Assembly (NCBI RefSeq): GCF_000963885.1 | Contig: NZ_BALE01000048.1 | Span: 157,616-221,615 of the forward strand | Direction: 5' to 3' | Length of the DNA: 64,000 nucleotides | Source of the DNA: Tanticharoenia sakaeratensis NBRC 103193 | Lineage (GTDB): Bacteria > Pseudomonadota > Alphaproteobacteria > Acetobacterales > Acetobacteraceae | Shown here: one piece after another, positions 38,214 to 46,443 of the stretch | Position numbering within the stretch: position 1 is the first letter of the stretch | Layout: each line of letters starts with the position of its first letter | Translations under genes and position numbers: made by a program | The notes under the pieces: generated by a model | The model's input: the letters and a program-made list of their open reading frames with translations, nothing else | Databases searched by the model: none | What the model was told of the DNA's origin: nothing

Positions 38214-38906
38214 TTAATCAACAATCCTTATCCAGCCCGCGACGCCTGCCGCCTTCGTCTGGCTCACCACTGCCGCGATCGCTGAAACTCCTGAAGCCGC
38301 ACCAGTCGCGGTCTCGACAAAGAACTGTGCCGATCCTTGGTGCCCATAGCGCAGTCCGGCCGTTCCATACCCGTAGCCACCACCGGCCCCCGCTGACGCC
38401 AGACCACCATACGCATGGCAATCAGAAGCATTTTGCGGTTCGATGATAACGGGCTTCACCCCCGTCAACGACGAGATGGCCGCCGAAACCGCCGTGCGCG
38501 TGTTCCGCACAGCAATGAGCGATCCCGCAATACGGGCGCGATACGTCACATCCCCTTCACCGACATCACGAAGCAATCCGGACGCCCCGAAGTAGTCTGC
38601 GGCCGCCATATCGAGGAAAGCACCGGTCATGATGGAGAGACGCATCTGCCCCGCCACCTCTGCGATCAGTTGCCAGAAACCGGCCAGAGCCGAGCCGAAC
38701 CCGGACAAAACCGCCGCCAGGACCGGCGCCTGTTCGACCTCCGCGCCAAGCGGCGCTGCCGGAAACCAGCCATTGGGCAAAAGACCGCGCAGACGATCAG
38801 CGATATCGGCTGCACTACCGGTCGGAGCGCCCGTGTCGAGCAGTGTCTTGCCGTCCGTCGCCAGAAGCGGCTGCCCATGGACATCGACCAAAATTCCCAT
38901 ACGCAT
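38214..38906 (-). CDS. Tail protein I-like baseplate protein
   Basis: 230 residues. Contains an internal segment LRGLLPNGWFPAAPLG and RARIAGSLIAVRNTRTAVSAAISSLTG similar in layout to the gpI/YmfQ group of baseplate proteins that link wedge and fibre. The C-terminal half (about 165-200) is Gly/Tyr rich (GGGYGYGTAGLRYGHQG). Starts directly after the 415-residue gene stop and ends directly before the fibre start. Assigned mainly by position. Confidence 0.6.
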   Translation of the reverse strand: MRMGILVDVHGQPLLATDGKTLLDTGAPTGSAADIADRLRGLLPNGWFPAAPLGAEVEQAPVLAAVLSGFGSALAGFWQLIAEVAGQMRLSIMTGAFLDMAAADYFGASGLLRDVGEGDVTYRARIAGSLIAVRNTRTAVSAAISSLTGVKPVIIEPQNASDCHAYGGLASAGAGGGYGYGTAGLRYGHQGSAQFFVETATGAASGVSAIAAVVSQTKAAGVAGWIRIVD

Positions 38907-40154
38907 TTAACCGCCCGCCTGCGAGGGCAGCAGAAGCGGAATGCGAAAGTCGCTGCCGTTGACATTGATATGCAGAAAACCACCACCAACGCTCGATGGA
39001 AGTGCGCCGCCGACGTCACTGACCGGAGATGTGATCTGCAATTCGCCGCCGCTCGCGGGGTAAAGGCCCAGATGGGGCGAGCCTGAAGCACCCTCCTCGA
39101 CGTAAAGTCCCGCGGCCTGCCCGGCACTGCCAGCCTGCACGCTCAGGATATTCGTCGGCTGCGCATTGTTTTCGATCGAGAAAACCGGTGTGCCATCAAT
39201 ATTGCTGAACAGAAGCGCATTATCAGTAAACTCCTGCCGCATCCCGTTAGCGCGAGACCCCACCGTCGAGCGAATGAAGGCGCCTACATTGGTGCCGGCG
39301 GCCCCTGAGACGGTTTCAGGTGTGTGCCACTCGATTGCCTGATTGCGAGCCATCGAAATTGCCGCGCCATAACCCGTGTCGGCACCATTCGTCCCGCTCA
39401 AGGACGTCGCCGAAAAAACGATCCCGGTCTGAAATGCGTTTGGGTTGGACACGAACACGATCCCTGCCGCCGCATCGCTTGTCCCGCTCGTCTGCCCGCC
39501 TCCGGCGCCTAACTGCAGACCATAGACGCCACCACCGACGTTTGGCGAAAAAGGAGTCGAAAGCCCGACGGCAAGGCCGCCGAAATTGACGCATTCCAGC
39601 TCCATTCCGAACGTCGGCTGATAATTGACGTTTGAAAGGCGCCATGCCTCGCCATAATACGCGTAGGCCGTGGTTGTCGTCGGGTTCGCCGTCTCATCCG
39701 CCACACCCCAGGACGCGACCCCGATGCTGCTCGGAACATATCCGAGCGCAGCACTCGCATTCTGCGCATCGGACGTTCGCGATGCTCCGACAAACCCCGT
39801 ATTGCCGAAGCGCGCAAGCGACGCACCCTGGGCGTTCCGCATGGCCCACGGCCCGATGGACGTCTTGCCCATCATGGTCGAAAGCCAGTCAGCCGAACCA
39901 GTCGACGATGAGCCGTCGTTCTCGTTGCCCGGACAATCCGTGGCTGCACCGACGAAAAGTCGATCTGCCAGTCGGCTGATCTGCGATCCGGCAGATGCAA
40001 ACAAAGCACCGCTGGGCTCCGATACCGCCGGTGCCCCCGCGATCTGAGCCGCGGTGACGGTCAACGTATTTTCACCGGCGGCATCCGCACACACAAAGAC
40101 TTCCGAACCGGCAACCTTTGATACCGGCGGATAGGAATCGAACGCTGGCATCAC
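38907..40154 (-). CDS. Phage structural protein of unknown role (between gpJ and gpI)
   Basis: 415 residues; start GTG 40154 or ATG 40151, overlapping the gpJ stop. The N-terminus (PPVSKVAGSEVFVCADAAGENTLTV) looks like a fibre-shaft head domain, the middle is beta-rich with many Gly, Ser and Asn, and the end (GGGFLHINVNGSDFRIPLLLPSQ) resembles trimeric fibre ends. The usual gpJ-gpI order is interrupted by it, so it may be a second fibre or short spike. No family recognised. Confidence 0.6.
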   Translation of the reverse strand: MMPAFDSYPPVSKVAGSEVFVCADAAGENTLTVTAAQIAGAPAVSEPSGALFASAGSQISRLADRLFVGAATDCPGNENDGSSSTGSADWLSTMMGKTSIGPWAMRNAQGASLARFGNTGFVGASRTSDAQNASAALGYVPSSIGVASWGVADETANPTTTTAYAYYGEAWRLSNVNYQPTFGMELECVNFGGLAVGLSTPFSPNVGGGVYGLQLGAGGGQTSGTSDAAAGIVFVSNPNAFQTGIVFSATSLSGTNGADTGYGAAISMARNQAIEWHTPETVSGAAGTNVGAFIRSTVGSRANGMRQEFTDNALLFSNIDGTPVFSIENNAQPTNILSVQAGSAGQAAGLYVEEGASGSPHLGLYPASGGELQITSPVSDVGGALPSSVGGGFLHINVNGSDFRIPLLLPSQAGG

Positions 40155-41293
40155 GCCCCCTGACTGACCGAAACCGAAATAATCCCAGGCAGGACAGCCT
40201 GGGTCGTGTTGGCCGCAATATCAGCCTGACCGCCATTGAGCAGGACATCTGTCACAGAAAGAACGCTGACGCCGGCTGACGAATAGGCAAGATAGGCGAT
40301 GCGGCTATACGCATAGCCTGAGCCGACGCTGCATGAAGCAATGTCGTTGGTAATTGCCGTCTCGATGGCGGACTGGACCGCCGCTGCATCCGCCCCGGCC
40401 GGAATCGCGACACTCAGACTGATGGTCAGGGTCAGTACACTCGGACGCTGAACTGCAAAATTCACGCCCAGAGCCCGAACGTCATCGATGGCATCATAGA
40501 CTTCCTGCACGAGTGCATCTGCGGGCGTGCCGCTTCCGTCATCGAAGACAGCCGTGAAATAACCCGGCGCCAGCGCGCCATCCGGCGTCTGCCCATCCAT
40601 CAGGGAAAGTGTCAGATTGGTCTGAACACCTGCCACTGCATTAGCCACTGCAGCGCCCGTCGCCGAAGTTTTCGCTGCAAGCCATAACGGAAACCGCTTC
40701 CGTAGTGCCGAATCTGTTTCGGCATCCGAGCCGTTGGTGAAAGCCGTCGTGTTGGTTACGGTATCGATGCCGGAAACGGATGTTCCCATCAGGCAGATCG
40801 CGCCGGGCGCGACATTCCCGACGCTCCCGGAGACCCGCGCCTGAACCGGCACGACGATCGACGAAACGCCCGGCCGTCGAACATAAGCACCGGACGACGC
40901 AGACCAGAACGTATTTCCACTATCGGCCACGACAACGAAGTTGACTGCGGAAACGGTCCGCACAACCACCCCTGGGGGCACAACGGCTGACTGCGCAGCC
41001 GGTGAAAACGACGTCATCATGACCAGACCCGACGCCGGAGATCCGGGCAGCCGGGTCATGCCGAAGTCATTGACAAAGCTGTCGCAATCTTCGCCTTGTG
41101 ATGTCGCAAGTCGGGACCGTGCCAGAACCTGCAACGCCACATATTGAAGCCATAATGTAACGCCTGCGACACCCTCGATCAGGGCGCGCGCAGGTGTACC
41201 AACCGTCATGTCCAGGATCTGCGCGCAGGACGCCTGCACAGTGGCCGCAGCTGTGGATACCACGGTCGAAAACGAACGCAGCGTAAGCGTCAT
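40151..41293 (-). CDS. Baseplate J-like protein
   Basis: 380 residues. Wedge protein of contractile tails. Motifs of the gpJ family: GTPARALIEGVAGVTLWLQ near the N-terminus, GSVGNVAPGAICLM and FTNGSDAETDSALRKRF in the middle, and a C-terminal SVAIPAGADAAAVQSAI helix. The ATG at 41293 is chosen (GGGG upstream); the first ATG is at 41305. Confidence 0.82.
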   Translation of the reverse strand: MTLTLRSFSTVVSTAAATVQASCAQILDMTVGTPARALIEGVAGVTLWLQYVALQVLARSRLATSQGEDCDSFVNDFGMTRLPGSPASGLVMMTSFSPAAQSAVVPPGVVVRTVSAVNFVVVADSGNTFWSASSGAYVRRPGVSSIVVPVQARVSGSVGNVAPGAICLMGTSVSGIDTVTNTTAFTNGSDAETDSALRKRFPLWLAAKTSATGAAVANAVAGVQTNLTLSLMDGQTPDGALAPGYFTAVFDDGSGTPADALVQEVYDAIDDVRALGVNFAVQRPSVLTLTISLSVAIPAGADAAAVQSAIETAITNDIASCSVGSGYAYSRIAYLAYSSAGVSVLSVTDVLLNGGQADIAANTTQAVLPGIISVSVSQGA

Positions 41294-41326
41294 GATGAAC
41301 CCCATAAGTCGGTGGAATTATACGGA

Positions 41327-41686
41327 CTAGCTCGAGAAACCGATCGTCTGCGTCGTCGCGTTCTGCGCATCGACATAGGCAATGGAGCAGTCGTACCGTC
41401 CATCGGAGCCCACCAGAATATTGACTGACACCGGTTCAGTAGAATCGACACCGGGATCCTGAACGATCTGGGCCGCAATCACTCCACGGATACGCTCGAC
41501 ATCCATCGGATCGCCGATCATGGCAGGCAGGCCTGCCCCGAAATTCGCCTGCCAGATGTAATCACCTGGATTGGTGCAAAGGCGGCACAAAAGGCGCTGC
41601 CTTACTTCCTCGGCCCCGGCAACAACTGCAATCGTACCCGATGAAATCGTAAGGTCGAATCCGCAAATATGAGATAATGCACTCAT
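41327..41686 (-). CDS. GpW/gp25-family baseplate protein
   Basis: 119 residues with the gp25 (lysozyme-like) pattern: EEVRQRLLCRLCTNPGDYIWQANFGAGLP, then beta strands in the C-terminal half. It overlaps the spike gene by ATGA. In other phages this protein sits in the baseplate wedge with gpJ. Confidence 0.8.
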   Translation of the reverse strand: MSALSHICGFDLTISSGTIAVVAGAEEVRQRLLCRLCTNPGDYIWQANFGAGLPAMIGDPMDVERIRGVIAAQIVQDPGVDSTEPVSVNILVGSDGRYDCSIAYVDAQNATTQTIGFSS

Positions 41687-42321
41687 CCGATTGCAGTCCC
41701 TGTCTCGGCCTGACCCAATGCATGCACATGCGTCGACAACGAATGCGACTGGCCGACCACATCGCCGCTGGATGTGATGCCCCCGCCCGAGATCGACAGG
41801 CCCGCGCTTGTCAGCGTCATGGAAATCTCACCGACCGACCATGTCATGCCAGTAGTTGTCAGGGCAGACCGGGCATTTCCCGCGCCGGAAAACACACCTG
41901 ATCGGGTAAGGTGCCACCACGGAGCCGAGGCTGAGGCCGTGCCAGGACCATTGGCGCCGATAGGCGGTGCGCCGCAACCCGCCATGATCAGTATTTCGCC
42001 AGGCTGCGCTACCCGCCCCGTAGCAGGCGATGCCGGCGGCAGGACGACAGCGTCGTATACGATGCCGACCACCGCAAGATGCTCCCCATCGCCTTCAATA
42101 GGCTGAAGCACCACGTGCGTTCCCACGCAGCTGGGACAGGAGATACGAATATCACCCGACTGTGCCCAGGCCGCATCCGAAATCCAGCCGCTTTCGACGT
42201 TTTCCGGCTGTATCAGAACCTTTACGGCATGATTTACCGGGTCGACCGCCGACACAATACCATGAATCGTATGCGCCACGCGGTTCGCAAGAGCGCCAGC
42301 CGCCAATATCTGATCTGTCAT
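41683..42321 (-). CDS. Phage tail spike/baseplate assembly protein V-like
   Basis: 212 residues. OB-fold-like N-terminal half (GIVSAVDPVNHAVKVLIQPEN, SGWISDAAWAQS, PSCVGTHVVLQP), then a repetitive beta region ending with SHSLSTHVHAL, a His-rich tip like the iron-binding HxH of P2 gpV and Mu gp45. The start (ATG 42321) overlaps the hub stop. It punctures the outer membrane. Confidence 0.78.
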   Translation of the reverse strand: MTDQILAAGALANRVAHTIHGIVSAVDPVNHAVKVLIQPENVESGWISDAAWAQSGDIRISCPSCVGTHVVLQPIEGDGEHLAVVGIVYDAVVLPPASPATGRVAQPGEILIMAGCGAPPIGANGPGTASASAPWWHLTRSGVFSGAGNARSALTTTGMTWSVGEISMTLTSAGLSISGGGITSSGDVVGQSHSLSTHVHALGQAETGTAIG

Positions 42322-43385
42322 CCAGCTCTCCCTGAACGCGAACGAACCGTTGCGTCCTGTACGAAACCGTGCTCGATCGAGAAACGCGATCTCACGGCAT
42401 CCACGGAAAGAACGCTTGCCCACGTTCCGCTCGATGCAACCCCCCTGACGAACTGCCGCGGTCCAAAACCTACCTGACCGGGCAGGCGCACATGCGCGGA
42501 AACTTCGTGAGCGGCAATGCGATTATACTTTCCGAGCGCAATACTGCGGACCTCATCCAGGCGGCGCCCGGGCACTCGAAAACTGTGCACAATCCCAGCG
42601 CCAGACGGCGCCTGCGACGAATAATCCCGGCCGTCATAATAGATCTGCGTTGCGGTCCGCTGCCGACTGTCCCAGGAGGCGACATGCACGACCAGGCCCT
42701 GCCCAAGCTGGCAATCACGCGACAACGACCGCGCGACAGTCAGGCCGGACAGGTCGATGACCGCCGCGGCCGGATCGGAAGAATCCTTGATCGGCATACA
42801 GACAATTGTCTTACTGTCGGCATACAGATCGCAGTTGGCTTCCCGCGCGACGAAAGAAGCAAGGTCAAACGCCGTCTGAAACCGATGCTGCGCGAAAACG
42901 GCCGAACGTTTGTGTTCAATCTGCCAGAATTGACCGGTCATGCTTGCCGGCATCGAAACGGACGCGTCAAGAAATGCTGACGCGACGACAGCGGCAATCA
43001 GCTCTGCTCCGGTCAGGTTAAGCCAGGCCGACTGAAGACGCATGTCGACAAGGCGCGCCATGTAATCGCGGCACTCGAGCGTCAGGCGACCATCATCAGG
43101 CGACCATGCCACGTGATCAACAATCCCATGAAAAATCGTCGTCCACGACGTGGAGCGTGCTGAACGATCACACAGCTGCAACACGATATCGGCATCATCG
43201 CCGGACAACGTCTCGAACCATGCCGCGCCGCCTGCGAGCTTCGTTTTATCAATAGCGAGAACGATTTCCGCCGTGTCGCATCGGCCGTATCGTGTGGAGT
43301 CAATATCGAAAGACACGATGCGCCCGGCCGTGGGCTCTGCGCCCGCCAACAGTAGACGCGCCGCAAACTGCCGACTCGCCGTCAC
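42318..43385 (-). CDS. Baseplate hub protein (gpD/gp44-like)
   Basis: 355 residues. Start GTG 43385 overlaps the gpX stop (GTGA). Pattern of the late-control D/hub family: AEIVLAIDK..., DIVLQLCDRS, FHGIVDHVAWSPDDGRLTLECRDYMARLVD in the first half, and VRLPGQVGFGPRQFVRGV near the end. It would form a trimer under the spike. Confidence 0.75.
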   Translation of the reverse strand: MTASRQFAARLLLAGAEPTAGRIVSFDIDSTRYGRCDTAEIVLAIDKTKLAGGAAWFETLSGDDADIVLQLCDRSARSTSWTTIFHGIVDHVAWSPDDGRLTLECRDYMARLVDMRLQSAWLNLTGAELIAAVVASAFLDASVSMPASMTGQFWQIEHKRSAVFAQHRFQTAFDLASFVAREANCDLYADSKTIVCMPIKDSSDPAAAVIDLSGLTVARSLSRDCQLGQGLVVHVASWDSRQRTATQIYYDGRDYSSQAPSGAGIVHSFRVPGRRLDEVRSIALGKYNRIAAHEVSAHVRLPGQVGFGPRQFVRGVASSGTWASVLSVDAVRSRFSIEHGFVQDATVRSRSGRAG

Positions 43386-43588
43386 GCGGACAACTCCGGC
43401 AGACCAACGCCCGTGACGGCTTGCGTCGCAGGCAAGGCCAGCATGACAGGCCCGGAGAGCCACCCCAGATCGGGGTCGGACAGGCCGTTAAGCTGGGCGA
43501 CGCGCCACCACTGCGTCGCGTCGCCCAATTGCGCCTGTGCTACATGAAACAGCGATATGTCCGCTGCTGAGACCATGACCGTCTTCAT
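43382..43588 (-). CDS. Tail protein X-like (LysM fold)
   Basis: 68 residues; ATG with GAGGATACG before it. LysM-like pattern (SLFHVAQAQLGDATQWWRVAQLNGLSDPDLGWLSG) as in phage gpX/gp53. Sits between gpU-like and hub genes, as in P2-type phages. Confidence 0.75.
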   Translation of the reverse strand: MKTVMVSAADISLFHVAQAQLGDATQWWRVAQLNGLSDPDLGWLSGPVMLALPATQAVTGVGLPELSA

Positions 43589-43595
43589 CGTATCC

Positions 43596-44513
43596 TCACG
43601 CCGAGACCGAAGGCCCCGCATAGACCGTGTTACCGAGCGCAGCCGTGTTCGCGGCTGCCCGGTTCACCAGACCGCCAGCATCCACGGACGCACTCAGCAA
43701 GCCCGCATTCTGAACCAGGGCATTCAACGAACTCGCGTTGACAGGCGAAATGCTCTCCAGATTGGCTCCCGTCTGGCCGATTGCCGTACCGAGTCCGCCC
43801 CCCGCCGCGGCTAGGCCCGATGTGACAGAGACGATCGAGACAGGAACCGTTGCCAGATCCACGCCGGACTGCGCTGCAGCACTTACGCGAGAAAGTCCGG
43901 TCATGACGGAAGCCAGAGCCCCCCCAGTACCCACGATCGTCGCAACAGGTGTGACTTGGCCGACAATCGTGCCAACCTGCCCCGCAAGAGTGAACGCGCC
44001 CGACGAAACGCCCGCGACTGCCGATGTGATGCCGGTAAGCGCCTGCGTCGCGTCGCTGCCAACCAGCCCGGTCAGGACCGTGTCGTCGACAGCCGCGGCG
44101 GGGGAGTCGGATGCGCGTTCGAGAACAAGCCGATAGGAGCAGATTGCACCCTTGGCCTCGTAAGCGTACGCAAACTGAGCGATCCAGACCATGCCCGACA
44201 GGCCGGCTCCGGAAAACGCAACAGGCACACCCGCGATGCGCATCCGCTCCACAGCCTGGGCACGCGCCTGGGCATCTGGCCCCATGAACCGCCCAGACAA
44301 CTCCAGCCGATCCGGATCATTGCCAAGCGCATCAATGACACGGCCACCCCCGATGACCCGATGCACGGCCAGCATCTGACGCCCCCCGACCTGCAATCGG
44401 TCGGGCACCTCGATTCCAGTCAATATCATCCCGCCGAGCATGATCGGCGCTGACGCGTATGCGCGTCCCACCGCGCCGATAGCCGTTTCGACAGCCGTAA
44501 GCGTCCCACTCAT
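43596..44513 (-). CDS. Tail-tip or DNA circulation-like protein (gpU-like N-terminus)
   Basis: 305 residues. The first 135 residues look like gpU/Mu gp43-type tail proteins (GGRQMLAVHRVIGGGRVID, DRLELSGRFMG, FAYAYEAKGAICSYRLVLER). The rest is a low-complexity Ala/Gly/Ser/Thr/Val region of about 170 residues that may be a hydrophobic shaft or membrane-active part. It lies 12 nt after the tape-measure slot. Confidence 0.6.
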   Translation of the reverse strand: MSGTLTAVETAIGAVGRAYASAPIMLGGMILTGIEVPDRLQVGGRQMLAVHRVIGGGRVIDALGNDPDRLELSGRFMGPDAQARAQAVERMRIAGVPVAFSGAGLSGMVWIAQFAYAYEAKGAICSYRLVLERASDSPAAAVDDTVLTGLVGSDATQALTGITSAVAGVSSGAFTLAGQVGTIVGQVTPVATIVGTGGALASVMTGLSRVSAAAQSGVDLATVPVSIVSVTSGLAAAGGGLGTAIGQTGANLESISPVNASSLNALVQNAGLLSASVDAGGLVNRAAANTAALGNTVYAGPSVSA

Positions 44514-44525
44514 CTGAAACCCGCC

Positions 44526-45536
44526 TTACTGAAATCCGATGCTCAGACCGGGAAACTGCGCCAGCGCCATTTCATCCACACCGCTTCCGCCCCGGCGCAG
44601 AGCCAACCTCGTCCGGTCGGGCAGGTTTCGCGAAAAATCCGATGTAGACCGGTCTTTCATCGCTCCGCGAGAAGAGGCCTTAGGCGGCGCCGCGTCCGGA
44701 TACCCACCTGCGTCGTCGTATCTCGTCGACCAGGAATCCGCCGCAGCGACCTTGCCGCGGCGTGCTGGCGGCACCACGATCGGTGCGGAAGCAATGGGGC
44801 CGCCGCAAGCATTACGCTGAAAAGTGGAAGCACCAGCGAAGACCCCTCGTGCGATGCCCTGCGGCGCTTCGGGCACAGCGCGTCCGGCCGGCCTGGCATC
44901 CTCGAAACTACCCTTCCGGCGCGGCATCTTTGCCGCGTCGGGCACAAATCGCATTCGTCGAGAGCCATGGTCACGCCCTCTGGAAAGTGCCGGAAATATC
45001 CGGGCATTCTGTCGGCCTGCCGAGGCAATCTGATCTGCACGAGCAGTGCGTTGGTCCGCAAACTGGAGTTTGTCGATCCGTGTTGACCAGAAGTGAAACA
45101 GGCCTTGAGTAGAAAGTGATTGCCCTCCCGCCGGAGACGGCTTGTCTACATGAAGGCGAAAAACGGCATCAGACAGAATTCCTGTGCTCAGTCTCTCAGC
45201 CACACGCGCCATGAATGGCCCACCAAGCAACGTTCCCGCGTGTTTTTTCGGAGCAAAATTCGCTGGCTCTGCCGCAAGGACGTCGCGCGGCAGCGCAACA
45301 GAGCCTGGAAACGCTGCCACAACACCATCGTTCGCCCCGGAAACGATATCTTGGTCAGCTACAGGCAGACGACGTCCGGCTTCCTTCCGACCCAGCATTC
45401 GGCGCGGCACAAACGACCGGCCCATTGGCATGCAAGCCCGCGTCAACACAGGCATGCGTCGCAACGCTCTTCCCGCACCCGGCAGTCGCCCGGTCCGGCT
45501 GGCGCGCACCCACGCGCGACGAAAGACGTCAATCAT
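44526..45536 (-). CDS. Protein in the tape-measure position, atypical
   Basis: 336 residues, ATG overlapping the frameshift product's stop by eight bases (ATGATTGA). Place in the gene order is that of a tail tape measure, but it is short for one (usually over 600 residues), rich in Arg, Pro and Ala, and lacks the long coiled coils and hydrophobic helices of that family. It may be a shortened tape measure, a replaced gene, or a different assembly factor. Product uncertain. Confidence 0.45.
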   Translation of the reverse strand: MIDVFRRAWVRASRTGRLPGAGRALRRMPVLTRACMPMGRSFVPRRMLGRKEAGRRLPVADQDIVSGANDGVVAAFPGSVALPRDVLAAEPANFAPKKHAGTLLGGPFMARVAERLSTGILSDAVFRLHVDKPSPAGGQSLSTQGLFHFWSTRIDKLQFADQRTARADQIASAGRQNARIFPALSRGRDHGSRRMRFVPDAAKMPRRKGSFEDARPAGRAVPEAPQGIARGVFAGASTFQRNACGGPIASAPIVVPPARRGKVAAADSWSTRYDDAGGYPDAAPPKASSRGAMKDRSTSDFSRNLPDRTRLALRRGGSGVDEMALAQFPGLSIGFQ

Positions 45537-46019
45537 CGCGATACCGCAATGCTTCCCAGTCAAACACCGCGCCCTCCCGTTCTGCCGTCACAATACACGC
45601 CGCCATACGCCTGGCCCCCGACCAGCCGCGCATGACATCCCACGGCACCCCACGGCTCAGGAGATAGAGCATCTCCTGAAACGCACGGTGCCTGCTCAGT
45701 TTTTTGCTGTTTCGACCTCGTTCGAGACGGTGCTTTCAGTGCCGTAGAACAAGGGTTCCAGAACCGAGACACCGCTGTTGCCAACCCGGCGCGCCAGATC
45801 CTTGACCTCGGCTTTCGTCAACGGCATCTGCACCGGGACACCGTCAATCGCCGTCACGGAACAGATCATCTGCGCATAGCTCAGCCACGCGGATGCCGAA
45901 GCTCCATTGACCGCACTGCCGGCCGCTTCGATCAGATCAAGCATGTCTGCCGGATCGATCTCGCGCAGAGACAGTTTGCGCCCGTCCTGCGTCTCCACAA
46001 CATCGGGAAGCGCCGTCAC
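45529..46019 (-). CDS. Tail assembly chaperone, frameshift fusion product
   Basis: Predicted long form: the 107-residue frame shifts by -1 at A AAA AAC (45705-45699), directly before its stop, into a 56-residue extension ending at 45529 (LSRHRAFQEMLYLLSRG...FDWEALRYRDD). About 163 residues in total. Extensions with a VPWDV...MARRM-like core are typical of the gpT part of lambda-like gpGT and P2 E+E'. It binds tape measure and tube in assembly. Confidence 0.75.
45657..45679 (-). other. 9-bp hairpin 19 nt after the slippery site
   Basis: TCAGGAGAT, GCTCT loop, ATCTCCTGA on the minus strand, perfect complement. It begins 19 nt after the heptamer, further than the usual 5-9 nt of frameshift stimulators, so a role is uncertain. 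Confidence 0.45.
45696..46019 (-). CDS. Tail assembly chaperone, short form
   Basis: 107 residues from a GTG start that overlaps the tube stop (GTGA). Contains REIDPADMLDLIEAAG and LTKAEVKDLARRVGNSG; acidic and helical like other gpG/gpE proteins. The zero-frame stop is directly after GCA AAA AAC, a classic slippery heptamer. Confidence 0.75.
   Translation of the reverse strand: MTALPDVVETQDGRKLSLREIDPADMLDLIEAAGSAVNGASASAWLSYAQMICSVTAIDGVPVQMPLTKAEVKDLARRVGNSGVSVLEPLFYGTESTVSNEVETAKN
45699..45705 (-). promoter_or_regulatory. Slippery heptamer A AAA AAC (programmed -1 frameshift)
   Basis: Reads GCA AAA AAC TGA in the chaperone frame on the minus strand, so the X XXY YYZ pattern is in phase and the stop follows at once. 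This is a canonical -1 site as used by lambda-type and P2-type tail chaperones. Confidence 0.8.
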
Positions 46020-46441
46020 GAGATTTTCGTCCGCAATGATGCAAAGAAATTGACCGTCTGGTGAATCATGCCCTCGGCCTGCCACCGATCGGTATTCAGC
46101 GTGATGGAAATGTTGCTGTATTCCCAGGTCGTCGTGCTGCCGTCCGGCTCGGTGACGTACTGATAGATCGTACCTGATCCAATCGTGCCGCCGTTCCAGA
46201 ATCCTGCTTCGATTGCTGCCACGAGATCGTCGAGATTGGAATTGGCCCGCGCGATTACGAAGCTTCCACGCCACCCGTTGGGCGTGTTGAATTCGACCGG
46301 CACACCGTTCAGGGGGTTGGCCCGCTGCGCAAGCGTCTGCTGGACAGCCTGAAACGACGTAACATCGCGCAGATCGACGCGCGTACCGTTCCACAACACG
46401 GTGATCCGGCAATCGCGCCCGATGCTATATGGATTGGCCAT
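46016..46441 (-). CDS. Phage tail tube protein
   Basis: 141 residues of the tube family seen in Mu and similar contractile phages: CRITVLWNGTRVDLRDVTSF at the start, GWRGSFVIARANSNLDDLVAAIE in the middle, YSNISITLNTDRW near the end. Starts 2 nt after the sheath gene and ends in the chaperone start. Confidence 0.8.
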   Translation of the reverse strand: MANPYSIGRDCRITVLWNGTRVDLRDVTSFQAVQQTLAQRANPLNGVPVEFNTPNGWRGSFVIARANSNLDDLVAAIEAGFWNGGTIGSGTIYQYVTEPDGSTTTWEYSNISITLNTDRWQAEGMIHQTVNFFASLRTKIS

Positions 46442-46443
46442 CC

